This document shows, in pieces, positions 1 through 7,783 of a DNA stretch of 64,000 nucleotides. The position numbers and the translations under genes were made by a program. Location: NCBI RefSeq assembly GCF_003626575.1, contig NZ_RBDY01000013.1:1-64000 (forward strand). Reading direction: 5' to 3'. The notes under the pieces were generated by a model. That model did not search any database. It was not told the origin of the DNA and was given only the letters and a program-made list of their open reading frames with translations. The DNA comes from Streptomyces radicis. GTDB taxonomy: Bacteria; Actinomycetota; Actinomycetes; Streptomycetales; Streptomycetaceae. How positions within the stretch are numbered: the first letter of the stretch is position 1; each line of letters opens with the position of its first letter.

Positions 1-1
1 C

Positions 2-109
2 AGCCTGAGCCTCTACCAGGTCATCCGCGAGTTGCAGACGCTCCTCGCGGTCTGGACCGGCGCCTGCCCCACCTGTCACCGTGACATACCCACACCCATA
101 CCAACCTGA
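2..109 (+). CDS. 3' end of a gene cut by the window edge
   Basis: An open frame enters from the left edge and runs 35 codons to a TGA at 107-109. The visible tail includes LYQVIRELQTLLAVWTGACP followed by a CxxC pair (ACPTCHR). It reminds me of the C-terminal tails of some actinomycete transposases, but that is from memory and too short to prove. It could equally be the end of another protein. Nothing else of the gene is present. Confidence 0.4.
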   Translation, partial: SLSLYQVIRELQTLLAVWTGACPTCHRDIPTPIPT

Positions 110-133
110 CCAAGCACTACTAGGGTCGGGCTC

Positions 134-946
134 ATGAGCAGCCGCAGCCTGGACCTTCGCGATGTCACGATCCGCTATGACGACCTCGGCCCCGGGGACG
201 GGCCGCCCGTGGTGCTCGTGCACGGACACCCGTTCGACCGAACGCTGTGGGCGCCCCAGGTGGACGCGCTGGTCGCCGCCGGGTATCGGGCGATCGTGCC
301 CGACCTGCGCGGCTACGGCGCGAGCGGGGTGACGCCAGGAACCGTCCCGCTGGCCGACTTCGCCGACGACATCGCCGCCCTGCTCGACCACCTGGACGTC
401 GCACAGGCCGTGGTGGGCGGGGTGTCGATGGGCGGCCAGATCACCATGGAGATCCAGCTGCGGCACCCGGCGCGCGTGCGCGCCCTCGTGCTGTCGGACA
501 CGTCGTTCGCCGCCGAGACGGAGGAGGGCAGGGGGGCGCGCGAGGCGATGGCCGACCGGCTGCTCGCCGAGGGCATGGACGGCTACGCGGCCGAGGTCAT
601 CGACCGGATGCTGACCCCGTACAACGTCGCCGAGCTGCCCGACGTGGCCGCGCGGGTCATGGCCATGATGCGCGCCACGGACCCGAGGGGCGCGGCGGCC
701 GCGCTCCGGGGCCGGGCCCAACGCCCGGACCACCGCGCCACGTTGACCGCCGTGCGGGTGCCGACGCTGATCGTGGTCGGGGCGGACGACGCGTTCACGC
801 CGGTGGCCACGGCGCGCGAGATGCACGCGCTGATCCCGCGCTCGACGCTCACGGTGATCCCACGCGCCGGACACCTCCCCGGCGCGGAACGCCCGGCCAC
901 GTTCAACGCCGCGCTGCTGGACTTTCTCGGCACGCTGGATCGTTGA
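134..946 (+). CDS. Alpha/beta-fold hydrolase
   Basis: A 270-residue cytosolic alpha/beta hydrolase with a complete catalytic set. The oxyanion-hole loop is HGHPFD near residue 31, the nucleophile elbow is GVSMGG near residue 97, the acid is in GADDAFTP near residue 217, and the histidine is in RAGHLPG near residue 245. Length and order fit the haloperoxidase/esterase-type subfamily. The substrate cannot be told from sequence. The ATG follows a GGGTCGGGC stretch. The tetR-SMR cassette starts 88 bp downstream on the same strand, but has its own operator, so co-transcription is not implied. Confidence 0.85.
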   Translation: MSSRSLDLRDVTIRYDDLGPGDGPPVVLVHGHPFDRTLWAPQVDALVAAGYRAIVPDLRGYGASGVTPGTVPLADFADDIAALLDHLDVAQAVVGGVSMGGQITMEIQLRHPARVRALVLSDTSFAAETEEGRGAREAMADRLLAEGMDGYAAEVIDRMLTPYNVAELPDVAARVMAMMRATDPRGAAAALRGRAQRPDHRATLTAVRVPTLIVVGADDAFTPVATAREMHALIPRSTLTVIPRAGHLPGAERPATFNAALLDFLGTLDR

Positions 947-1003
947 GGCCCCGGGCGGCCACCGGACGCCCTCCCGTCCGCCGCCCCGCGAAGCCCCGCA
1001 GGG

Positions 1004-1027
1004 ACTTTACCTTCCGGTTGGTAAAGT
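1004..1027. promoter_or_regulatory. Palindromic operator upstream of tetR
   Basis: ACTTTACC-N8-GGTAAAGT, a perfect 8-bp inverted repeat with an 8-nt centre, ends 6 bp before the TetR ATG. TetR repressors usually bind such palindromes at their own promoter, so this is the likely autoregulatory operator for tetR and the two SMR genes. Confidence 0.7.
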
Positions 1028-1033
1028 GGACCC

Positions 1034-1582
1034 ATGGCGACCGACACCAAGCTCCGCATCCTCGAAGGCGCCCTCGATCTGCTGCGCGCCGAGGGCGGTG
1101 GGGCGATCACCCTCGAGGCGACGGCCAAGCGCGTCGGGCTGACCAAGCCCGGGCTGATGTATCACTTTCCGACCAAGGACGCGCTGATGCTGGCCGTTGT
1201 CGATCACGCCGCCGCGCAGTGGGAACGGCTCCTGATCGATCGCGCGGGGCAACCGGCCGAGGCCGCCACCCCGTTCCAGCGCATCAGCGCCTATGTCGAG
1301 GTGGCGCTCACCGAGTCGTTCGACCGCGCGGACTTCGCGATCTACTCCGACGCCGCCTACCGCGACGCCTACACCGCGACCTGGATCCGCCGCCTCGACC
1401 CCTGGCTCACCGTTCCCGACGACCTGCCCGAGCCGGTGCGGGGCAGGCTCGTCGCCGCCCGGCTGCTGGCCGACGGGTACTGGACGGCCGCCGCAACGGG
1501 CGTCTTCCCCGCCGCCGAGCGGGACCGCGCCGCCCTCGTGGCCGTGGCGCGTGACCTGCTGAGGCAGGAGACGGCGCCGTGA
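1034..1582 (+). CDS. TetR/AcrR-family transcriptional repressor
   Basis: 182 residues. The N-terminal helix-turn-helix is clear (residues about 8-45: ITLEATAKRVGLTKPGLMYH then FPTKDALMLAVV), with a divergent C-terminal ligand domain. It overlaps the next gene by 4 bp (GTGA), so repressor and two small multidrug pumps form one operon. The palindrome just upstream suggests autorepression released by a pump substrate, the usual logic of TetR/efflux pairs. The ligand is unknown. Confidence 0.9.
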   Translation: MATDTKLRILEGALDLLRAEGGGAITLEATAKRVGLTKPGLMYHFPTKDALMLAVVDHAAAQWERLLIDRAGQPAEAATPFQRISAYVEVALTESFDRADFAIYSDAAYRDAYTATWIRRLDPWLTVPDDLPEPVRGRLVAARLLADGYWTAAATGVFPAAERDRAALVAVARDLLRQETAP

Positions 1583-1956
1583 CCAAGTGGCTGCTGCTGT
1601 GCGCGGCGATCGCGTGCGAGGTCACCGCCACCCTCTCGCTGCGGGCCGCCCTCGACCACGCGGCCTGGTACGCGGTCGTGGCGGTCGGCTACCTCGCCTC
1701 GTTCGTCGCGCTGAGCCTCCTGCTGCGCACCGGCATGGGCATCGGCGTCGCCTACGGGATCTGGGGCGCGTCGGGCGTCGCGCTCACCGCCGTGCTGGCG
1801 ACCGTGTTCTTCGGCGACGCGCTCACCGCCACCATGGGCCTCGGCATCGCGCTCGTCATAGGCGGCGTCCTGTGCGTCGAGCTCGGCTCACAGGCCGCAC
1901 AGGCCGCCCGGGCCGCTCAGGCCCGCGAGGCCCGTCGGGAAGGACCGACACCATGA
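1579..1956 (+). CDS. SMR-family efflux protein, subunit 1 of a pair
   Basis: 125 residues, four predicted membrane segments, of the small multidrug resistance family (EmrE/QacE/EbrAB type). The membrane-embedded glutamate is in AIACEVTATLSLRAA near residue 13, and the signature loop is GVAYGIWGASGVALTA. It starts with GTG inside the tetR stop and overlaps the second SMR gene by 4 bp (ATGA). Two adjacent unequal SMR genes usually encode a heterodimeric drug/proton antiporter. This copy has a longer charged C-terminal tail (Ala/Arg-rich), which may fix its membrane orientation. Confidence 0.9.
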   Translation: MTKWLLLCAAIACEVTATLSLRAALDHAAWYAVVAVGYLASFVALSLLLRTGMGIGVAYGIWGASGVALTAVLATVFFGDALTATMGLGIALVIGGVLCVELGSQAAQAARAAQAREARREGPTP

Positions 1957-2282
1957 CCTGGATCCTCCTCGCGGGCGCGATCCTCAGCGAGGTCGCCGCC
2001 ACCCTCTCGCTGCGGATGGCCTCCCAACCCGGCGGCGACAGGCGGTGGTTCGTCGCCGTGGGCATCGGCTACCCGGTCGCGTTCAGCTTTCTCGCCCTCG
2101 CCCTCGACGCCGGTCTCGCGCTGGGCGTCGCCTATGGCATCTGGGCCGCCGCGGGCGTCGCGCTCACGGCGCTCGCCTCACGCGTCCTGTTCGACGAGCC
2201 GCTCACCCGCGTCATGGCCCTCGGCATCGCGCTGATCGGCGCGGGCGTCCTGCTCATCGAGCTGGGCGCCGGTCACCACTGA
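1953..2282 (+). CDS. SMR-family efflux protein, subunit 2 of a pair
   Basis: 109 residues, four membrane segments, paralogous to the preceding gene. It keeps the essential glutamate (AILSEVAATLSLRMA) and the GVAYGIWAAAGVALTA motif. The ATG at 1953 overlaps the upstream TGA, so translation is coupled. Together the two probably form a heterodimeric proton-coupled exporter of cationic compounds in the plasma membrane. A much longer in-frame extension upstream is only the shadow of the previous gene, so the ATG at 1953 is the correct start. Confidence 0.9.
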   Translation: MTWILLAGAILSEVAATLSLRMASQPGGDRRWFVAVGIGYPVAFSFLALALDAGLALGVAYGIWAAAGVALTALASRVLFDEPLTRVMALGIALIGAGVLLIELGAGHH

Positions 2283-2315
2283 GGGCCGCGACGCATGGCC
2301 GCGCGGCGATCCGCC

Positions 2316-3545
2316 TCACGCGGGGCGGATCGCGCTGTGCCAGGGCATGATGTCGATCGCGTCATACTTCACGACATCGCCGGGCTTCGGCGCGTGGATC
2401 ATCGTGCCGTTGCCGATGTAGAGGCCGACGTGGCTGATGTCGTCGTAGAAGAAGACCAGGTCGCCGGGTTGCAGCGCGTCACGCGTGACCGGGGTGCCGA
2501 ACGTCACCTGGTCGAACGTGACGCGCGGTATCTCCACGCCCGCCTCGCGCCACGCGGCCTGCGTGAGCCCGGAGCAGTCGTAGGAGTTGGGCCCGGTGGC
2601 GCCCCACACATACGGCTTGCCGAGCTGCGCCTCCGCGAACGCGATCGCCGCGTCCGCCTGGCTCGCGTCCGAGCCACCGTCCGAAGGGGGCGGGGGCGTG
2701 TCGGCCTCCTCGCGCGCCGCCTCCTCGCGCGCCGCCTCCTCGCGCGCGGCTTCCTCCGCCTCGCGCTCGGCGCGTTCGCGGGCCTCGCGCTCCTCCCGCT
2801 CCTGGCGCGCCTGCTCGGCGAGGCGTTCGGCCTCCTCGCGCTCCAGGCGCTCGAGCTCGTCGAGCTCGGCCTGCTCCTCGGTGGTCAGCTGGTCGAGCAG
2901 GGTGCGCGCCTCGGCGAGCTTCTCCTGGACGCGTTCCTTCTCCTCCGCCAACTCGTTCTCGGCCGACTCCAGTTCGGTGAGCTCGGCGGTGGCGGCCGCG
3001 CGCTGCTCCTCGGCCTCGGCCTCCCGGTCGGCGAAGTCGTCGAGCGCGTGCTGCTGCGCGTCGCCGAGCCGTTCGAGGGCGTGCTGGGTGGTGAAGAAGC
3101 TGCGGAAGTCCTCGGCGAGCAGCAGCGCGGCCGTGTCGGGCATGCCGCCCGCGCCCGTGCGGTACTGGGCGGCGGCGTAGGCGCCGAGCGTGCGGCGCGC
3201 GTCGTTGACCCGGTCGGTGGCGGCGGCGGCCTCGTCCATCGCGGCGTCGGCCCGGTCCCGCTGCTCCTCGGAGGCCTCCTCGGCGGCGTTGTACTCCTGC
3301 GTGGCCAGGCCCGCCTCCTGGTAGAGCGCGTCGACCTCCTCGCGCACCGCGAGGGCCCGCTCGCGCGCCGACTGGGCGCGGTCGCGCTGCTCCTCGATCT
3401 CAGGGGTGTCCTCGTCATCGGCCGACGCGGTCGACGAGCCGAGCAGGGTGGCGGAGGCCAGGGCGAAGGCCCCGACGCCAACGGCCCCGCGGCGGGCCGT
3501 CGTTGAGTCCAGGATGCCGACGCGCGGCTTGCGGTGCGAGGCCAA
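2316..3545 (-). CDS. Secreted NlpC/P60 peptidoglycan endopeptidase
   Basis: 409 residues. A signal sequence (AVGVGAFALASATLLGSSTA) is followed by a long Glu/Ala/Arg coiled coil (about residues 45-280) that includes three tandem AREEA repeats, then a C-terminal NlpC/P60 domain. The catalytic Cys is in DCSGLTQAAW and the His in ISHVGLYIGNG, with a further HAP. Such proteins (RipA/CwlO type) cleave D-Glu-diaminopimelate bonds in wall peptides. I place the start at the TTG at 3545 because GGAGGAGAGGACACGGCC precedes it and the family typically begins ASHRKP; upstream codons lack that support. A paralogue lies at 13.5 kb. Confidence 0.88.
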   Translation of the reverse strand: MASHRKPRVGILDSTTARRGAVGVGAFALASATLLGSSTASADDEDTPEIEEQRDRAQSARERALAVREEVDALYQEAGLATQEYNAAEEASEEQRDRADAAMDEAAAATDRVNDARRTLGAYAAAQYRTGAGGMPDTAALLLAEDFRSFFTTQHALERLGDAQQHALDDFADREAEAEEQRAAATAELTELESAENELAEEKERVQEKLAEARTLLDQLTTEEQAELDELERLEREEAERLAEQARQEREEREARERAEREAEEAAREEAAREEAAREEADTPPPPSDGGSDASQADAAIAFAEAQLGKPYVWGATGPNSYDCSGLTQAAWREAGVEIPRVTFDQVTFGTPVTRDALQPGDLVFFYDDISHVGLYIGNGTMIHAPKPGDVVKYDAIDIMPWHSAIRPA

Positions 3546-3611
3546 GGCCGTGTCCTCTCCTCCGGAGTGCTCCGGTGCGTGCACCACCCGGCGCACACCA
3601 CCTGGCGCTGC

Positions 3612-3641
3612 ACGCTAACCACTCGAAGGGGGTCTTGTGAA
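3612..3641 (-). promoter_or_regulatory. Candidate promoter of the NlpC/P60 gene
   Basis: Read on the minus strand: TTCACA, 18 bp, TAGCGT, about 70 bp before the TTG start. Housekeeping-type hexamers. The rest of the 3546-3858 gap shows no gene, and I found no recognisable c-di-AMP riboswitch in it. Confidence 0.45.
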
Positions 3642-3858
3642 GGCCGATGTGCGATCTGCGCGCAATCATTCCGTGACCTTGGACACGTGGACGGGCGGGG
3701 AGTTCGCGGTGCGGGCCGACCGAGCGGGCCGACCGCTCGGCGGGCCGCGCGACCGGCCGGACAGGCGTCGGCGCCCCGCGCCGGGGTCGGTCGCCTCCTC
3801 GGGGGGCCGACGCGGCGCGGGGCGCCGGAAGCGGGAGGCGGCTGCCCCCCAACGTCCC

Positions 3859-4374
3859 TTACAGGTCCGGGATCTCGGGGACCTCGGGGATCTCCGGCAT
3901 GTCGGGCAGCTCCGGGATCTCCGGCATGTCAGGGAGCCCGTCGGTGAGTCGCTCGAAGCTCTCCTCGGTGCCGTCGCCCCACGTGACGTTGAGCTGATCA
4001 CCCTCGACGGCGACCGTGCCCTCGGTCCAGGCCGCGTCGGCGGGCTCGCAGGTCAGGGCGAGCGCGTCGCCCTCGATCGTGCCGCTGCACACGGCGCCGG
4101 ACGCGGCCTCCATGTAGGCGACCTGCCCGGCGAAGACGCTGAGTGCGTTCCCCGCCGACGTGAGCCAGTTGCCCTCGGGGTCGCCGCCACCGGCCGCGTC
4201 GTCCTCGCCGCCGGTCGCGCCCCCCTCGTCTCCTTCCTCTTCCCCGGCGCCACCCTGCTCCTCGGACTGCCCCTCGGTGGTGGTCTCCTCGTCGCCGTCG
4301 TCGCTGCTACAGGCGCCGACGAGCAACGTCACCGCCGCCACCGCGGGCAGGGCGAGCCGTATTGACCTACGCAT
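3859..4374 (-). CDS. Small acidic lipoprotein of unknown function
   Basis: 171 residues. The ATG at 4374 has GAGGGG upstream. A signal peptide ends in the lipobox LLVGAC, so the protein is probably lipidated on Cys and held on the outer face of the membrane. Next comes a very acidic Glu/Gly/Asp linker (residues about 25-65), then a roughly 90-residue domain with two cysteines (AVCSGTIEG...LTCEPADA) that may form a disulphide. The tail repeats PDMPEIPELPDMPEIPEVPE, a proline-spaced acidic repeat. No family recognised. Confidence 0.7.
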   Translation of the reverse strand: MRRSIRLALPAVAAVTLLVGACSSDDGDEETTTEGQSEEQGGAGEEEGDEGGATGGEDDAAGGGDPEGNWLTSAGNALSVFAGQVAYMEAASGAVCSGTIEGDALALTCEPADAAWTEGTVAVEGDQLNVTWGDGTEESFERLTDGLPDMPEIPELPDMPEIPEVPEIPDL

Positions 4375-4408
4375 GAATTCCCCTCGTCGATGGTTGTACG
4401 CGCACAGC

Positions 4409-5488
4409 CTAGGGGGCATCAAGGACAGGGCAGTCCGCCTCCAGCGGGTACGGGGTCCGCGTGCTGTCCTGCTGGAGCGCGCGCAGGAACTCCGTCATCT
4501 CCGTGGCGACCGGGGCGTGGCGGGCGATGATCCCGGCGGCGCCCCCGGGGATCCCCGTGGGCCGCTCGCCCTCGGCGCAGGCCCGCACGAACGCCGCGCG
4601 TTCCTCGCCCCACAGCCCGTACAGGGCGGTGACCAGCCAGATCACCAGGTGGTTCGAGGTGTAGCAGCGGTCATAGGTCCGGTGACGGCGGAAGAAGTCG
4701 GCCTCGTCGGGCGACAGTTCGAACCGGTCGGAGAGCGAGAGGCCGTAGTCGCCGAAGAAGAGGCGCCGCCCGTCCGTGAGGATGTTCTCGAAGTGGGCGT
4801 CGAAGTGCAGGAGCCCGCGGCCGTTCATGAACGAGACCCCCGCTTCCAGCTCGCGCTCCACCATGGCGCAGGCCACGTCGGCCGCCTCGTCGCCCGCCTT
4901 GACCTGGGTGTCCAGCCACCGGTGGAGGTTGTCGGGGATGTACTCGAGGAAGAGCGCGACGCTCGCCGACGACCGCTCGAGCGCCTCGAGTCGGCGGCGC
5001 ACCGACGTTCCGCCGCCCCAGTGGGCGACGACGCGTTCGATGTCGGCCAGCTCGTCGGGCAGCGACGAGGAGCCGGGGAGCACCCGCCAGTGGTACATGA
5101 GCGGGAACCCCTCATGGTCCCCCGCGAGCACCCAGTTGGTCGTCATGGTGTGCACGGCCAGCTCGCGCCACGCCCCGAAGCCGGGCCCGCCGACGCCGTA
5201 CTGGCAGAAGGTCGGGAGCCCGAACACGTTGGCCGTCGACCTGACGTTCCCCGGCTCGAGCTCGACGTCGGTGAGCGGCACGCGCTTGACGAAGACCCGG
5301 ATCCCCGCGACGTCGAGCAGCGCCGACGCGCCGCCGATCCCGGCCCCGAAGGGGGTGGCCGCGTCCACCCGCTCGGCCAGCGCGCGATCGCCGAGCAGGG
5401 ACAGGGCCGTGGAGACCGCGCCATAGGCCGCGACCCTGGAACCCTCGGGCGCCGAACTCATCGGCGCCCGGGAAGAATTGGTACGCAT
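4409..5488 (-). CDS. Protein-kinase-fold protein, substrate unknown
   Basis: 359 residues. A kinase-like catalytic loop (GLLHFDAHFENILTD, near residue 230) and a metal-binding loop (FFGDYGLSLS) are clear, as in aminoglycoside-phosphotransferase-like and atypical kinases; the lysine region may be FVKRVPL. The catalytic-loop Asp and the N of ENIL are kept. The ATG at 5488 is chosen as the first plausible start; ATG 5461 (MSSAPEG) is an alternative, and neither has a strong ribosome-binding site. Streptomycetes carry several such stand-alone kinase-like proteins of unknown role. Confidence 0.7.
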   Translation of the reverse strand: MRTNSSRAPMSSAPEGSRVAAYGAVSTALSLLGDRALAERVDAATPFGAGIGGASALLDVAGIRVFVKRVPLTDVELEPGNVRSTANVFGLPTFCQYGVGGPGFGAWRELAVHTMTTNWVLAGDHEGFPLMYHWRVLPGSSSLPDELADIERVVAHWGGGTSVRRRLEALERSSASVALFLEYIPDNLHRWLDTQVKAGDEAADVACAMVERELEAGVSFMNGRGLLHFDAHFENILTDGRRLFFGDYGLSLSDRFELSPDEADFFRRHRTYDRCYTSNHLVIWLVTALYGLWGEERAAFVRACAEGERPTGIPGGAAGIIARHAPVATEMTEFLRALQQDSTRTPYPLEADCPVLDAP

Positions 5489-5565
5489 GTTCCGCACCGT
5501 AGCCGGAGCGGCCCGCGGCACGCGGGGCACGCACGTGGTGCGGGCGCGCCGGTCCTGGCCCGCCG

Positions 5566-5892
5566 TCAGGCGTTGCTGGTGCCGAAGCGGCGCCGGGGGC
5601 GGCCGGTGATCCAGCGGTACGCGGCGCCCAGCCACACGGCCTGGACGAACGCCCCGACGGCGACACCGGCCCAGGGCAGCGGCCCCGACAGCGACGTGAA
5701 CCACAGCGAGGTCGGCGCCGTGACCGCGAACGCCCACACCCCGACGAGGCTGGCGTCCTCGTGCGCGACGAAGAGCGCGTCCACGGCGACCCACGCGACG
5801 ACGGCGGCCACGAAGGCCAGATAGCCGAGGGCCAGCGGGTTGAGCACATAGTGGCGGAACGCCGTGCCGAGGGAGCGCGTCGAGGCGTCCAT
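5566..5892 (-). CDS. Small integral membrane protein (SCO4225-like)
   Basis: 108 residues with three strongly hydrophobic segments (LALGYLAFVAAVVAWVAVDA, a middle segment around VWAFAVTAPTSLWF, and VAVGAFVQAVWLGAAY). The ATG at 5892 is preceded by AGGAGG, which decides the start against a longer frame. It resembles the small Streptomyces family annotated after SCO4225, from memory. Function unknown. The palindrome at 5954-5977 lies about 60 bp upstream in its promoter region. Confidence 0.7.
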   Translation of the reverse strand: MDASTRSLGTAFRHYVLNPLALGYLAFVAAVVAWVAVDALFVAHEDASLVGVWAFAVTAPTSLWFTSLSGPLPWAGVAVGAFVQAVWLGAAYRWITGRPRRRFGTSNA

Positions 5893-5953
5893 GTCGAACC
5901 TCCTGAAGGCCAGGGATACATCCGTCCCTAGGATCGCCGCGGGAAGCGCCCGC

Positions 5954-5977
5954 CGCATGAGTACCCGTACTCATGCG
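5954..5977. promoter_or_regulatory. 24-bp perfect palindrome, candidate operator
   Basis: CGCATGAGTAC-CC-GTACTCATGCG: 11-bp perfect arms around 2 bp, between the divergent membrane-protein and merR genes. A second, weaker inverted repeat, GTACCA-N4-TGGTAC, sits at 6020-6035. The protein that binds it is unknown. Confidence 0.6.
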
Positions 5978-6058
5978 CGGCCCGTAACCTCGGGCGACGA
6001 GGCAGTTGTTCTGGCTCAGGTACCAGTCGTGGTACTGCCATTGCCCCCGTCCCGCGCC

Positions 6059-6081
6059 TTGACCTGGAGCCCACTCCGGGT
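6059..6081 (+). promoter_or_regulatory. MerR-type promoter/operator
   Basis: A TTGACC -35 hexamer runs directly into ACCTGGAG-N4-CTCCGGGT (6062-6081), an inverted repeat with one mismatch. MerR-family promoters typically have TTGACCTGGAG-type palindromes filling an over-long spacer. It starts 38 bp before the merR ATG, so merR probably autoregulates here. Confidence 0.65.
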
Positions 6082-6096
6082 GTGAGGCTCTGCGGC

Positions 6097-6480
6097 ATGC
6101 GCTTCTACTCGCCGAGCCAGGCGGCCGAGCAGACCGGCTTCAGCCTGGACACGCTCCGCTACTACGAACGGATCGGCCTGCTCCACTCCATCGACCGGAC
6201 CGCCGGTGGCCGCCGCCGGTACAGCGACAACGACCTGGGGTGGCTGCGCCTGTTGCGCTGCCTGCGGGACACGGGCATGCCGATCGCCGAGATGATCCGG
6301 TTCGCCCGGCTCACCCGGGACAGCGAGGCGACCGTGCCCGAACGGCTCGCCGTCCTCGAGGGGCACGACGCGCGCATCGAGGAACGGATAGCGCGGCTGC
6401 GCGAGCAACAGACGCAGATCCGCGGGAAGATCGACATCTACCGCTCCCGCCAGCAGACCCCGCCGAGCCCGGTCGCGTAA
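6097..6480 (+). CDS. MerR-family transcriptional regulator
   Basis: 127 residues. The winged helix-turn-helix is intact (FYSPSQAAEQTGFSLDTLRY then YERIGLLHSIDRTAGGRRRY), followed by the family's long C-terminal helix (about residues 75-118) for dimerisation. No metal-binding cysteines are present, so a mercury or copper role is unlikely; it is closer to the YyaN/stress-type MerRs. ATG 6097 is preferred over 6082 because family members begin directly with the MxFYSPSQ-like strand. The palindromic promoter just upstream suggests autoregulation. Confidence 0.85.
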   Translation: MRFYSPSQAAEQTGFSLDTLRYYERIGLLHSIDRTAGGRRRYSDNDLGWLRLLRCLRDTGMPIAEMIRFARLTRDSEATVPERLAVLEGHDARIEERIARLREQQTQIRGKIDIYRSRQQTPPSPVA

Positions 6481-6509
6481 GTGCGTGCGTGGACCCGGGC
6501 GTAGCCGAA

Positions 6510-6540
6510 GGCCCCCGCCGCCGGAAGGGCGACGGGGGCC
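6510..6540. terminator. Hairpin between convergent merR and chaplin
   Basis: GGCCCCCGCCGCC / GGCGACGGGGGCC, 13-bp arms with one mismatch and a 5-nt loop, between the two gene ends. Probably a bidirectional terminator; no U-tract. Confidence 0.6.
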
Positions 6541-6568
6541 GACGTCGGGGTCAGCGCTGCGAGAACGT

Positions 6569-6879
6569 TCAGTTGCCGAACACCGCGTTGCCGAACCCGA
6601 TCACGTTGAGGCTGTTGCCGCACAGGTTGATCGGCACATCGACCGGGATCTGAACGAGGTTGCCCGACACCAGGCCGGGCGAGCCCGCGGCGCCCCTGCG
6701 GCCCGGGCGCCGCTCTTGTGGAGGCAGCCGTGCGCGGCGCCCGGCTCGCCGCCCTTGCCCGGCTCGCCCTTGTCGCCGTGACCGTTGGCCACCGCGGGCC
6801 CGACGCACATCACGGCCAGCGCGACGCCGAGGCCCGCGGTCGCGGCGAGGTTCGTGCTCTTGTGGAGGGTGGGATTCAT
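6569..6879 (-). pseudogene. Frameshifted short chaplin
   Basis: Chaplins are secreted amyloid proteins that coat aerial hyphae. The first frame gives a classical chaplin signal peptide (TNLAATAGLGVALAVMCVGP then AVANGHGD). The second frame gives the chaplin domain (SPGLVSGNLVQIPVDVPINL then CGNSLNVIGFGNAVFGN). The two frames differ by one base, and the switch lies around 6665-6700. Between them is an unusual Gly/Lys/Glu/Pro-rich insert (KGEPGKGGEP). The domain also ends at FGN, before the second cysteine most chaplins have there. Either a pseudogene or a sequencing indel in a GC-rich run; start ATG at 6879. Confidence 0.75.
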
Positions 6880-7068
6880 GCAGGGAAGGTTCCAGCGGCC
6901 ACCCCGCGAACCCCGCATCGAAAAGGCCCCCTTCACCCACCCGGGGCCCAGATCCCCCGCCGATGGACCAATGTTCAGCCCGGCCGACCCCATCGCCCCG
7001 CCCACCTGGCCCGCACCGCGTGCCGCTGAACGATGGCGCGCGCCGCCGTCGCTCACGGACGGTCGGCG

Positions 7069-7783
7069 TCAGACGCCGCGGCCTCTTTCCCAGAGTTCTT
7101 CGACGTGCTCCGCGAACCGGTCGAACAGCCCTCCATCCCCGCACCGGCGCAGACGCAGCATCGGGGAGTCATGGCCGACCCCTCGGGCCAGGTGCGGCGT
7201 GACCAGCGCCTCCCGGTCGAAGCGGAAGACCGACAACGCAACGTTCTCGATGCTCTCCCGCTGACGCGTCACGTCTCCTTCCGGATCGCCGATCAGGAAC
7301 CTGATACGGCAACCCATCTCCGCTTTGCGTCGCAAGGCGTCGACGTAGGCGGGCTGATCCAGCCACAGAAAGTAGTTGGTGTACCCGGCCAGGGTGATGC
7401 TCTCGGCGGCGCCCCGGGTCAGCTCTCCCCACACGGAGGAAGGGCAGGCGGAGCGGTACGGGTAACTCCGGACAAGCTCTCCGGTCCGTCCCGACCTTGA
7501 AGCTGTTCCTCACGGCCTTGGGCCACAACATCTGTGCCTCAGCTCCCAACGCCGCTGCGGCGTCCTCTCGGTTTCGCGCGTGCGGGACCAACTCGTCGTC
7601 GGCGATCCACCGTTCGACCGTCTTCCCCGAGACTCCCACCCGCGTGGCCAACTGCCGTGGGGAAAGCCCGGCGTCAGCCGTAGCAGTGCGCAAGGAACTG
7701 CTCAAGGCATCCCCAAGGGACGTTTGGGCGTTCTCAACGGTACCGCCCAGACGCCCCAACGGGCTGCGCCAACGACGCGCCAT
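7069..7783 (-). pseudogene. Decayed HTH regulator of a Streptomyces-specific family
   Basis: The first part (from ATG 7783) is a helix-turn-helix protein (LSPRQLATRVGVSGKTVERW then IADDELVPHARNREDAAAALG). After about residue 95 the frame is lost, and a second frame continues ELVRSYPYRSACPSSVWGEL, ITLAGYTNYFLWLDQPAYVD and FRFDREALVTPHLARGVGHD to a stop at 7069. A single-base shift near 7485-7495 separates them. The family, which I recall as carrying a DUF5919-type C-terminal domain, normally has roughly 50 more residues between VTRQRESIENVAL and SVFRFD, so an internal deletion is also likely. Confidence 0.65.

Noticed and set aside
2295..3506. Long plus-strand frame opposite the NlpC/P60 gene
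   Set aside because: Leu/Arg/Gly-rich shadow of the coiled coil; the minus strand has signal peptide, catalytic motifs and a ribosome-binding site.
3546..3858. Possible c-di-AMP riboswitch before the NlpC/P60 gene
   Set aside because: Such riboswitches often precede wall hydrolases in Streptomyces, but I could not recognise the conserved core sequences here or before the 13.5-kb paralogue.
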